NCBI GenBank assembly: GCA_023426125.1 | Contig: JAFABI010000090.1 | Coordinates: forward strand, 1 to 64,000 | DNA length: 64,000 nt | Reading direction: 5' to 3' | DNA from: Bacillota bacterium | GTDB taxonomy: Bacteria > Bacillota > Clostridia > Acetivibrionales > DTU013 | Shown: in pieces, positions 37,526 through 45,558 of the stretch | Layout of the letters: the number at the start of each line of letters is the position of its first letter | Numbering within the stretch: position 1 is the first letter of the stretch | The notes under the pieces: model-generated | The model's input: only the letters and a program-made list of their open reading frames with translations | Told to the model about the DNA's origin: nothing | Database searches by the model: none | Program-made: the position numbers and the translations under genes

Positions 37526-39997
37526 ATGATAAAGAAGACGGTGCTTTCCGAAGACTGGAAATTATATGGCTTTTCTTCCGGTGAGTATGACATTGATGCT
37601 ATTTGCAAAGCTGATTTCCAATGCACCGGATGGTATGGAATCCATATACCTCAGGATGTGCATACGACGCTAATTGAAAATAAAGTGATCAAGGATCCCG
37701 CTTACGGCTATAATGCGCCGGAATGCGCCTGGGTGGAAAAAAAGGTCTGGATATACCGGAAGAAATTCTCCGTATCCGGCGAAATTTTGGCCTCCAGGAA
37801 GCTGATGCTTTTATTTGAAGGATTGGACACGTATGCATCCATCTATTTGAACGGTAAGAAGCTGGCAGACTATAGCAATATGTTCATCGAACACCGGCTG
37901 GATGTGACGGGGTTACTGGAAACAGGTGAGAATACCCTGGTTGCCGAGTTCCATGTGATGAGCGAAATGGCAAAAAGAGAACTGCCGGGGGGCTTCTGGA
38001 TAAATTACAGCTGGGAACGCGCCTATGCCAGAAAAGCCGCATATTCCTACGGGTGGGACTGGACTCCCAGGATTGCGGCGGTGGGAATCTGGAAGCCTGT
38101 GATGCTGGAAGCGTATAACACGGCAAGATTATGCAATGTGCAGATCAAAACGGCGGAAATAGACAGGGAAGCACATACCGCCAGGCTTAAGGTGAATACC
38201 ACGGTTGAAAACATCAGCGGATGCAGCCTGTCCTATCGACTGACATTAGCGGAGAATGACGGCAGCAGCCGGGTATTCACCTCCGCCGTCGGAAGCTTTG
38301 AAATAAAGGTAGAGGAAGCCCGTTTCTGGTGGACTTCGGATATAGGGGACCCATATCTTTATACGGTTACGCTGGATTTATTGTATAACGGCGCTGTTGA
38401 GGACAGCTGGCAATGTAATTATGGCATACGCACGATAGAAGTACGGCAGCACTCTGAAGACAGGGAAAACCGGTTCCTGTTCGTATTGAACGGAGTGGAA
38501 CTTTTCGCCCGGGGAGCGAACTGGGTCCCTGTAAGCAATTCTCCTGCCGCCGCCAAGGAAGAGCAATATGTCCGTTTATTGGCGATGGCCGGAGATGCCG
38601 GCATGAACATGCTTTGTCTATGGGGCGGCGGCATCTATGAGCATGACGTATTCTACGACAGCTGTGATAAGCTTGGCATATTGGTATGGCAGTACTTCAT
38701 GTTTGCCTGCGGGGAGTATCCCGGCGATGACGCCTGCTTCCTGGAATGTGTGCATGATGAGATTGAAAAGGCCGTCATCCGCCTCAGAAATCATCCTTCC
38801 ATAGCAATTTGGGTCGGGAATGTGGAGGGGCGGATGCTCTGCGAAAAAATTGGGCTGCCCCGTCCCATGTACGGGGAGGAAATGTTTGAGCGGCATATTC
38901 CGGATTGGCTGGCACAACTGGATGATACGAGATTTTATATGCCCACCTCGCCCCAGGGTGTGACTACTGCCAACAGCATGACCGAAGGCGACCGGCACAA
39001 TTGGGACGTTTGGTTCACCGATGTTCCTTATACTGATTATGCAAAGGATACCGCAACCTTTGTCAGCGAATATGGCATACACGCCGCACCAGCCAGGGCG
39101 ACCATTGAAAAGTATCTTGAGTGCAGGAATCCGGACATAAACAGTCATTTGTTCAAGTATTTGAACAAGGATCAGAGCCTCAGACGTATGCATTATTTGA
39201 TGGAAATGCATGCGGCAGCCCCCGGGGACATTGATGAATACGTAGATTACAGCATGCTTGTGCAAGCTGAGGGACTTAAATTCGGGACCGAACACTACCG
39301 CAGGAATTTTCCGCATACCGGGGGAGCACTGATCTGGCAGTTAAACGATTGCTGTCCCGTACACAGCTGGAGCATGATTGATTGCGATCTTATACCCAAG
39401 GCCTCGTATTATTATTCAAAGCGTTTCTTTGCTCCTCTGTTGGTGTCCCTGGAGGAAGTAGATGCCGCAACTACCGCCGTATGGCTTGTCAACAATACGA
39501 TGACCGATTATGAAGACGGAATCGTTGTGACGGTTAAGGACTTCTTTGGAAATACTTATTTCAGCGAGGAGATAAAAGCCTCAGGTAAGGCCAATACTTC
39601 CGTCAGGCTAAAAAGTATCACCGTCGGAGGAAGATATTATCCCAACATCATCATACCCGACAGGCACAGGAATTTTTATGTTCATGCACACTGCAGGGAT
39701 GGCTTGCAGGAAGCGTTCCGCTTCTTCGGAAATTTTTCGGAGGTTCCGCTTCCCGACGCCCGTTTGGAGGTTAAAGCCGAAGAAGGGAAGCTGCTTGTTT
39801 CCACAGACCGCTTTGCCCGTTTCGTAAAAATCGACGGTGAACTGGAAGGGCTGGAACTGAGTGATAATTATTTCAACCTTCCGGCAGGATGCCGCCGGGA
39901 GGTCCGTACGAAGGTACATTCAGGAAAACCGCTCCGTCAAAGGCAGCTTTTTGCCAAGGCCCTGAATTCAGTGCCCCGAAGCATTGAAGCAATCTAG
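37526..39997 (+). CDS. Beta-mannosidase, glycoside hydrolase family 2
   Basis: This 823-residue GH2 enzyme has an N-terminal jelly-roll domain (WYGIHIPQDVHTTLI, LMLLFEGLDTYASIYLNGKKLA, AAYSYGWDWTPRIAAVGIW), immunoglobulin-like domains and a central TIM barrel (ARGANWVPVSN, GDAGMNMLCLWGGGIYEHDVFYDSCDKLGILVWQYFMFACG). The acid/base region reads IAIWVGNVEGRM, where the family usually has GNNE, so the residue before the catalytic Glu is changed to Val. The nucleophile region is TFVSEYGIHAAP. There is no signal peptide, so it acts on imported beta-mannosides. It is the last gene of the LacI-linked cluster. Confidence 0.88.
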   Translation: MIKKTVLSEDWKLYGFSSGEYDIDAICKADFQCTGWYGIHIPQDVHTTLIENKVIKDPAYGYNAPECAWVEKKVWIYRKKFSVSGEILASRKLMLLFEGLDTYASIYLNGKKLADYSNMFIEHRLDVTGLLETGENTLVAEFHVMSEMAKRELPGGFWINYSWERAYARKAAYSYGWDWTPRIAAVGIWKPVMLEAYNTARLCNVQIKTAEIDREAHTARLKVNTTVENISGCSLSYRLTLAENDGSSRVFTSAVGSFEIKVEEARFWWTSDIGDPYLYTVTLDLLYNGAVEDSWQCNYGIRTIEVRQHSEDRENRFLFVLNGVELFARGANWVPVSNSPAAAKEEQYVRLLAMAGDAGMNMLCLWGGGIYEHDVFYDSCDKLGILVWQYFMFACGEYPGDDACFLECVHDEIEKAVIRLRNHPSIAIWVGNVEGRMLCEKIGLPRPMYGEEMFERHIPDWLAQLDDTRFYMPTSPQGVTTANSMTEGDRHNWDVWFTDVPYTDYAKDTATFVSEYGIHAAPARATIEKYLECRNPDINSHLFKYLNKDQSLRRMHYLMEMHAAAPGDIDEYVDYSMLVQAEGLKFGTEHYRRNFPHTGGALIWQLNDCCPVHSWSMIDCDLIPKASYYYSKRFFAPLLVSLEEVDAATTAVWLVNNTMTDYEDGIVVTVKDFFGNTYFSEEIKASGKANTSVRLKSITVGGRYYPNIIIPDRHRNFYVHAHCRDGLQEAFRFFGNFSEVPLPDARLEVKAEEGKLLVSTDRFARFVKIDGELEGLELSDNYFNLPAGCRREVRTKVHSGKPLRQRQLFAKALNSVPRSIEAI

Positions 39998-40362
39998 CGG
40001 GTAAAGGTATTGCAAAGGCGCGCATTGCGCGTCCGCAAATGCAAACTGCGTCAAACAGCTGCCGGACGGCCAATGGCCGCCCTATAAACGTGTTGCCACA
40101 CTGGTGGTGTGCTGGCACGTGTGTCATTTCGAGGAGCTTGCGACGAAGCAATTTCAGCTTCTAGCCAGGATATAGCATCGAGATTGCCGCGCTCCACTAT
40201 GTCCCGCTCATAATGATAGACGAGTTAGCCCATGCAATCCTATTGCTTTATTTTACTATAAATTTTTGGTGCACCATGATTAGATACACTTACAAAACCC
40301 TCTCTTATGGTATTTTTCTGAATTATGCTATATAATAAGGGAGAATACCGGGGAGGGGTTTT
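39998..40362. other. Repeat-filled gap
   Basis: GC-rich palindromes lie at 40017-40034 (GGCGCGCATTGCGCGTCC) and 40064-40082 (GGACGGCCAATGGCCGCCC). A widespread interspersed repeat (GTCATTTCGAGGAG, GCGACGAAGCAATT) follows from about 40124 to 40215. A TATAAT near 40331 probably belongs to the promoter of the next gene. No gene is visible. Confidence 0.6.
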
Positions 40363-40722
40363 ATGTTTGAACAGGATTATTTCATGCGTATCGTAAAAGA
40401 TCTGGTAAGGGTTTTGGCTAAAATCCTTTTAAATAAGGATACGGCCACTTATGAACTGCCAGATGAGGGTAATTACACCCAAACCGATTTCTTGCACAAG
40501 CAGCTGCTTAATTTGCTAAGCCAGGGAAAAATAAATGAAGCTGAGAATCTCCTATTTGAGGAGTTAGAGCCTGCAAATAAAAAGTATATGGAGTTAGCCC
40601 TGGATTTTTACGAACGGTTAAATAACCTCGAGGATGAAATCCTGGAGAAAAACGATTACTCCAGGGAAGAAATCGAGCAGGGACTGAAAGAAATTGCCAA
40701 AAAATTCGGAGTCTCCATCTGA
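40363..40722 (+). CDS. Small helical protein, DUF6483-like
   Basis: This 119-residue cytoplasmic, helical protein (FEQDYFMRIVKDLVRVLAKILLNKD, LLNLLSQGKINEAENLLFEEL, YERLNNLEDEILEKNDYSREEIEQGLKEIAKKFGV) has a tetratricopeptide-like alternation in the middle. It resembles the DUF6483 family found widely in Firmicutes next to unrelated genes. No function is known to me. GGGGAGGGG precedes the ATG, indicating strong translation. It is flanked on both sides by repeat-rich gaps and is probably transcribed alone. Confidence 0.75.
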   Translation: MFEQDYFMRIVKDLVRVLAKILLNKDTATYELPDEGNYTQTDFLHKQLLNLLSQGKINEAENLLFEELEPANKKYMELALDFYERLNNLEDEILEKNDYSREEIEQGLKEIAKKFGVSI

Positions 40723-41052
40723 AGCGTTTCCCAAAGCGTTACAGGACTAAGCCTTGGGGACGGTTCTTCACTATCGCATGTTACCACAGACAGCCTTCCT
40801 GCGGACGCGCAATGCGCGTCCCTATATTCGATTTGCAGTCCTGCATTGCACATAACCAGTAACATGAATTAACTAACTATGACAGGGGAACAGTTCTCTA
40901 TCATAGAGCCCTCATGCGGACGAACAATGCGCGCCCCTACATTCGATTTGTAGTCCTGCATTGCACATAGCCAACAACATGCATTAACTATCTGTGGCAT
41001 TGATTTTCCTGAAAATTTTAAAAATTTGTGTTTTAACAATGCTTTTTTGGTG
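40723..41052. repeat. Direct duplication of a REP-containing ~85-bp segment
   Basis: 40798-40885 and 40914-41001 are imperfect direct repeats. Each starts with a GC-rich palindrome (GGACGCGCAATGCGCGTCCC at 40803, GGACGAACAATGCGCGCCCC at 40918) and continues through ATTCGATTTG and GTCCTGCATTGCACATA. Half of a GGGGACGGTTCT repeat lies at 40755. The gap contains no gene. Confidence 0.65.
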
Positions 41053-41083
41053 TATAATAGACGCAAATGCTAATTATTTGCAT
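41053..41083 (+). promoter_or_regulatory. znu promoter -10 and candidate Zur box
   Basis: TATAAT (41053-41058) is followed by ATGCTAATTATTTGCAT (41067-41083), a 17-bp palindrome with only one mismatched pair outside the centre. Its core TAATTATT resembles the Fur-family 7-1-7 (TAATNATTA) arrangement of Bacillus Zur boxes. The operon encodes zinc uptake and ends with a Fur-family gene, which supports zinc-dependent repression at the start site. Confidence 0.6.
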
Positions 41084-41107
41084 GTATTATGATTTGCGGA
41101 GTATTTT

Positions 41108-42085
41108 ATGTTAAAAAAGCGTACAGTTTCCATATTGCTAACCCTGGCACTGCTGTTGTCCCTTTCGGCTTGCGAAACAAAGCAGGCGGGCACCCTGGCG
41201 GACGACGGCAAAATCAAAATCATTGCCACTCTGTTTCCACAGTATGACTTTGCGAAGCAAATTGCCGGGGATAAAGCCAATGTCAGCCTGTTACTGCCTC
41301 CGGGTACGGAATCCCATACGTTTGAGCCTTCGCCAAAAGATATCGTTGATATCAGTAAGGCGGGAGTGTTCATATACACCGGCAAGTATATGGAACCATG
41401 GGCCGACAGGATCATTAAAGGAACGGCCGGCAGCAGGGTTGTAATCGTTGACGCCAGTTCCGGGGTCGAGCTTATGGAGGAAAAGGAACATGAGCAGGGC
41501 GAGCTGGAGGAAGAGAACGGGCACACCGGCGAAGAAGAAAACCATGAAGGAAAAGACCCCCATATCTGGCTTGACCCCATCAATGCAATGAAAATGGCGG
41601 ACGATATCGTAGAAGGACTTGTAAAGGCGGATTCCAAGAACGAAAGCTTTTACAGGACAAACGCGGAAGCTTATAAAAAGAAGCTTGCGGAACTTGACGC
41701 GAAGTTTGTTGAAGCCTTCGGAAAGGTCAAAAGCAAAACCATCATCTATGGAGGACACTTTGCTTTTGGCTACTTTGCCAGACGGTATGGCCTTGAATAC
41801 ATTTCCCCCTATAAGGGCTTTGCCCCTGATGCGGAGCCAAATCCCCAGCGGATTGCGGAACTTGTGAGAAATATGGAGGCGTCGGGTTCGAAATTCGTTT
41901 TTTACGAAGAGCTTGTGGAGCCCAGGGTGGCCAAGGTCATTGCCGGAGAGACGGGAGCGCAGATGCTGCTTCTCCACGGCGCCCATAATCTGTCAAAAGA
42001 TGAGTTGAATTCAGGAATAACCTATATTGAAATAATGGAAAGCAACCTTGAAAAACTGAAACAGGGGTTGGGATACGGTGAATAG
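41108..42085 (+). CDS. znuA: Zinc ABC transporter substrate-binding lipoprotein
   Basis: This 325-residue cluster A-I metal-binding protein has a lipoprotein signal (ILLTLALLLSLSAC, Cys22) and the fold motifs IIATLFPQYDFAKQIAGDKANV, LLPPGTESHTFEPSPKDI (metal His), an acidic His-containing loop (EHEQGELEEENGHTGEEENH), DPHIWLDP (metal His), IIYGGHFAFGYFARRYGL (metal His) and FVFYEELVEPRVAKVIA. The charged His loop is typical of zinc-specific ZnuA/AdcA rather than manganese binders. It overlaps znuC by 8 bp. Confidence 0.93.
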   Translation: MLKKRTVSILLTLALLLSLSACETKQAGTLADDGKIKIIATLFPQYDFAKQIAGDKANVSLLLPPGTESHTFEPSPKDIVDISKAGVFIYTGKYMEPWADRIIKGTAGSRVVIVDASSGVELMEEKEHEQGELEEENGHTGEEENHEGKDPHIWLDPINAMKMADDIVEGLVKADSKNESFYRTNAEAYKKKLAELDAKFVEAFGKVKSKTIIYGGHFAFGYFARRYGLEYISPYKGFAPDAEPNPQRIAELVRNMEASGSKFVFYEELVEPRVAKVIAGETGAQMLLLHGAHNLSKDELNSGITYIEIMESNLEKLKQGLGYGE

Positions 42086-42824
42086 CATACTCAGTGTTGA
42101 AAATGTCACATTGAAATACGGCAGGCATGAGGTCCTGAGCAATATCAGCTTTATAGCCGAGGCAGGAGATTATATCGGCGTTGTGGGGCCTAACGGTTCG
42201 GGAAAATCTACCCTTATGAAGGCTATCCTCGGCCTTCATCCTTTTTCCGAAGGCAAAATAGAATTTCAAAACGGGCTTAAGGACAGCCGCTTCGTCGGGT
42301 ATCTTCCGCAGAAGGCGGTTACCGGCGACCGGATATTCCCGGCAACGGTCAGGGAAATCGTATCCATGGGACTCCTTGCCCGGAAGAAGGATCCCAAATT
42401 CCTGTCAAAGAGTGATTATTCCAAAATTGACGGAATTCTTGAGAAGCTGAAAATTACCGAACTGCGGCAAAAGAAAATAGGCAATCTTTCCGGCGGCCAG
42501 CAGCAACGGGTACTTCTGGCCCGGGCGCTGGTTTCGTCGCCGGGGCTGCTGATTCTGGACGAGCCTACCAGCGCTCTGGATCCAAGGATCAGAGAGGATT
42601 TTTACGGAATATTGAAGGAGCTGAATGAAAAAGACGGGGTAACCATACTGCTTGTGTCCCATGACATGGCTTCAATCGGGCAGTATACTAAAAAGATGCT
42701 GTACCTTGACGGTCGGTTGATTTTTTTCGGAAGCTATGATGAATTCTGCAAGTCCCCGGATATGACGGCTTACTTCGGACATATGTCACAACACCAATTC
42801 TGCTGGAGGCATCAGGATGAATAA
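42078..42824 (+). CDS. znuC: Zinc ABC transporter ATP-binding protein
   Basis: This 248-residue ABC ATPase has Walker A GVVGPNGSGKSTLMKA, Q-loop GYLPQKAV, signature NLSGGQQQRVLLARAL, Walker B LLILDEPTSALDP and H-loop LLVSHDMASI. It energises zinc import with ZnuA and ZnuB. The GTG start at 42078 lies within the end of znuA, and its own end overlaps znuB by 8 bp, so the three are translationally coupled. Confidence 0.93.
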   Translation: MNSILSVENVTLKYGRHEVLSNISFIAEAGDYIGVVGPNGSGKSTLMKAILGLHPFSEGKIEFQNGLKDSRFVGYLPQKAVTGDRIFPATVREIVSMGLLARKKDPKFLSKSDYSKIDGILEKLKITELRQKKIGNLSGGQQQRVLLARALVSSPGLLILDEPTSALDPRIREDFYGILKELNEKDGVTILLVSHDMASIGQYTKKMLYLDGRLIFFGSYDEFCKSPDMTAYFGHMSQHQFCWRHQDE

Positions 42825-43644
42825 CATTGTACAAAGCCTGTTGGAAGCGGTTCAATATGATTTTATCCTCAAAGCCCTTTTGGTAGGGTCTCTGATCGCC
42901 ATCTGCTGCTCTTTGCTGGGAGTCTTCCTGGTGCTGAAGAAATTCTCCCTTATCGGCGACGGTCTGGCGCATGTCAGCTTTGCATCGGTAGCCATCGCGC
43001 TGCTGTTCTCCGCGTCTCCGCTGCTGGTATCGGTACCGATTGTTATCCTGGCTTCCTTCGTTATTTTAAAGCTGAATGAAAAAGCGGATTTGCACGGGGA
43101 CGCCGCCATCGGGCTGGTTTCATCCTTTTCCATCGCGGCGGGCGTATTGATTGCCAGCCTGGCCAACGGGTTTAATGTGGATTTGATGAGCTATCTGTTC
43201 GGAAGCATTCTTGTCATCAGCGATGTTGATGTAATTATTTCCATCCTTTTATCCGCAGGCATTATACTCATGGTCCTCTTATTCTACAACAATCTGTTTG
43301 CCATTACCTACGACGAGGAGTTCGCAAAGGTCGCAGGGCTTAATACCCGCTTAATGAATTACCTTATTGCCGTCCTTACTTCCATCACTATTGCCATTGG
43401 CATACGTATTGTGGGGACCATGCTGATTTCAAGCCTCATCGTTTTTCCCACGGTATCGGCCCTTCAGATTTCAAAAGGCTTTAAGGGAACGATCGTGATT
43501 TCCGCAGTTATTTCGGTGCTGTGCGTAATCTTCGGCGTATTCCTTTCGTACCTGTTCAGTCTGCCTACCGGCGCAGCCATCGTGATGCTCAACGCCGCAA
43601 TTTTTTTAATATTTTTCTGCATTAAGCGAATGAATATTGTATAA
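42817..43644 (+). CDS. znuB: Zinc ABC transporter permease
   Basis: This 275-residue ABC-3 family permease has about eight membrane helices. The N-terminal FILKALLVGSLIAICCSLLGVFLVLKKFSLIGDGLAHVSFASVAIALLF contains the family GDGLAHVSFA motif. Later features are SYLFGSILVISDVDV, YDEEFAKVAGLNTRLMNY and IGIRIVGTMLISSLIVFPTVSALQ. It forms the membrane pore of the zinc importer. The Fur-family regulator follows 75 bp downstream. Confidence 0.93.
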   Translation: MNNIVQSLLEAVQYDFILKALLVGSLIAICCSLLGVFLVLKKFSLIGDGLAHVSFASVAIALLFSASPLLVSVPIVILASFVILKLNEKADLHGDAAIGLVSSFSIAAGVLIASLANGFNVDLMSYLFGSILVISDVDVIISILLSAGIILMVLLFYNNLFAITYDEEFAKVAGLNTRLMNYLIAVLTSITIAIGIRIVGTMLISSLIVFPTVSALQISKGFKGTIVISAVISVLCVIFGVFLSYLFSLPTGAAIVMLNAAIFLIFFCIKRMNIV

Positions 43645-43719
43645 TTACATCATAAGCTTTTGCTAATCACGCCCCGATGTGACAATTCATCCGGCACAAT
43701 GGGGAGATGGAGGTTTGCC

Positions 43720-44154
43720 ATGGACGATGCAAGGAATTACAAGGAATTGTTGAAAAAAGAGAATCTGAAAAGCACCAAGCACAGGAACTCCATTCTGGAT
43801 GTGATAGAAAAGGCCGGACAGCCTGTTACGGCAGAAACCATCTACCTCAAGCTTAAAGAGAGGGAAATCGCCATCAGCCTTTCAACGGTTTACAGGGTTC
43901 TTGAGGCTTTGCTGGGCAAGGGGCTGGTGGTCAAGACCAGCGTGAATGACGACAATAAGGCTTTATATGAGCTGAACAACATGGAACACAAGCATCACCT
44001 TTTATGCGTCAAATGCCGCAAAATGCTTCCCGTGGACGGATGTCCCCTGGAGGATTATGAAAAGGCCCTGGAAGAAAAACTGGGATTTTCCATCAAAGGG
44101 CACAAGCTGGAAATGTTCGGCTATTGCGAGACCTGCAAATTTGAGGATGAATAA
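43720..44154 (+). CDS. zur: Fur family regulator, probable Zur
   Basis: This 144-residue metal-dependent repressor has an N-terminal winged helix (LKSTKHRNSILDVIEKAGQPVTAETIYLKLKEREIAISLSTVYRVLEALLGKGLV) and a dimer/metal domain (EHKHHLLCVKCRKMLPVDGCPLEDYEKALEEKLGFSIKGHKLEMFGYCETCK). The two CxxC pairs form the structural zinc site, and the HKHH cluster is the sensory site. ATG 43720 follows GGAGG. Linkage to znuACB and the box at 41067 argue for zinc sensing rather than iron. The specificity call is inference from context. Confidence 0.85.
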   Translation: MDDARNYKELLKKENLKSTKHRNSILDVIEKAGQPVTAETIYLKLKEREIAISLSTVYRVLEALLGKGLVVKTSVNDDNKALYELNNMEHKHHLLCVKCRKMLPVDGCPLEDYEKALEEKLGFSIKGHKLEMFGYCETCKFEDE

Positions 44155-44198
44155 CCTGCTGTCTCCGGTCATTGCCATAGCTGTCCTGCAGACTGCAA

Positions 44199-44318
44199 TT
44201 AAAAGAACTTCCTGTGCCTTGACAAATAGCGTTGGACATCGTCATATACACCGCTCTGGTTTGCATATTTGACATAATTGGCAATGGTTCTGAGCCATTC
44301 GACGGTCGTCGGCTTCAT
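44199..44318 (-). pseudogene. Short coding-like fragment, minus strand
   Basis: The frame reads KPTTVEWLRTIANYVKYAN then QSGVYDDVQRYLSRHRKFF before a stop at 44199. Codon choice resembles that of neighbouring genes, but there is no ribosome binding site and the frame is only 39 residues from the first ATG. It looks like the 3' end of a gene whose 5' part is lost. Family unknown. Confidence 0.3.
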
Positions 44319-44538
44319 AGATTCCAGTGTGGACGAGGAGATAGCGGAGAAAAATTCGTTGGAGCCCGTTACTGCAACCAAACGGATGACCCTTGGATTT
44401 ACGGATAGCAGTAAAAACGCAAAGGAAACCAATGTAGAACTGACATTGACCATACAGGAATACAGGGTGGACTCAAGATTGGTTTTCAGCGGCTATGCCA
44501 GGGTGATTGAGGTAAAGGATATTGAAATAGGGCCGTAA
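44284..44538 (+). CDS. Hypothetical protein, possibly 5'-truncated
   Basis: The frame of about 84 residues has normal codon usage (AEKNSLEPVTATKRMTLGF, ETNVELTLTIQEYRVDSRL, FSGYARVIEVKDIEIGP) and a beta-rich prediction. No ribosome binding site precedes its start, and a stop codon lies just upstream. Its first third overlaps the minus-strand fragment at 44199-44318. I do not recognise it. It may be the C-terminal part of a truncated gene. Confidence 0.35.
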   Translation: MVLSHSTVVGFIDSSVDEEIAEKNSLEPVTATKRMTLGFTDSSKNAKETNVELTLTIQEYRVDSRLVFSGYARVIEVKDIEIGP

Positions 44539-44653
44539 ACTAGGGCCATCATTTTTATTAAATATGACAGGTTTTAAGTTGAATAAGTAAAGAAAATCTG
44601 CTAAAAAGGATATATGATTGAATGAAAATGCATGTGGTAATTTGGAGGGGCAT

Positions 44654-45517
44654 ATGTTTAAAAAAGGTGTTATTACCGATGAAATCTCACAAGACCTTAG
44701 TACTGCTCTAGAGGTCGCTGTCAGGTATAGGCTTGATGCCATAGAGCTCAGATCGGTTTGGGACAAGAGCGTACATGAGCTGGATGATGGGGAAATTGAT
44801 ACAATCAAAAAACTTTTACATAATAAAGGGCTTCACGTTTGCGCCATCAGCTCCCAGTTCTTTAAATGCAGTATGAACAATGCCGATGAAATCAAAGAAC
44901 ATCTTGAAATACTAAAGAAATGCATAAAGCTGGCTCACAAGCTTGATGTGCGGATGATAAGAGGGTTTACCTTCTGGAACGAAGGCGGCTTCGACCTTCA
45001 ATTACCCGGAATCATAGCACGTTTTGATGATGCCGTCGGACTTCTCCATAAGGAGGAGATGACCCTGGTGCTTGAGTCCGATCCTTCCGTTTATGCTTCC
45101 AATGCGGCAAAGCTCGGCAGGGTGGTAAAAGGCCTGGATGCAGCCTGTGTCAAAGCACTATGGGATCCGGGGAATGATCTGTACGACCCGGATTGTGAAA
45201 TACCCTTCCCGGACGGATACAATGCCATCAAGTCCTATATGGTGCATATGCATTTGAAGGATGCTGCAAGGCTCCCCGATGGGAAAACGGAAGGCAGGCC
45301 AATAGGAGAAGGGCAGGTAGATTACAAAGGACATTTTGCAGAGTTGATAAATGACGGATACAACGGATATGTAGTCCTTGAAACCCATTACAGGCACCAG
45401 CACAACATAAGTGATGATTTATTGCTGCTGCCGAAAGGAAGCGCCTTCTCATACGGAGGACAGGAAGCGACGGAAGAATGCCTGGAAAAATGGTTCAAGC
45501 TTCTGGATTCCATTTAG
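44654..45517 (+). CDS. Sugar phosphate isomerase/epimerase (xylose isomerase-like TIM barrel)
   Basis: This 287-residue AP-endonuclease-2 fold protein shows KKGVITDEISQDLSTALEVA, AIELRSVWDKSVHEL, the metal Glu in LVLESDPSVY, KALWDPGNDLYDPD, MVHMHLKDAARLPDGK, IGEGQVDYKGHFAELINDGYNGYVVLETHYR. These match IolE/IolI/tagatose-epimerase-like enzymes with one divalent metal. GGAGGGG precedes ATG 44654. It is convergent with the URO-D family gene at 45559. The substrate is unknown. Confidence 0.85.
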   Translation: MFKKGVITDEISQDLSTALEVAVRYRLDAIELRSVWDKSVHELDDGEIDTIKKLLHNKGLHVCAISSQFFKCSMNNADEIKEHLEILKKCIKLAHKLDVRMIRGFTFWNEGGFDLQLPGIIARFDDAVGLLHKEEMTLVLESDPSVYASNAAKLGRVVKGLDAACVKALWDPGNDLYDPDCEIPFPDGYNAIKSYMVHMHLKDAARLPDGKTEGRPIGEGQVDYKGHFAELINDGYNGYVVLETHYRHQHNISDDLLLLPKGSAFSYGGQEATEECLEKWFKLLDSI

Positions 45518-45558
45518 GCGGTCTGCCATACGTGCAAGGTACCCGGAGAGAATATGGC

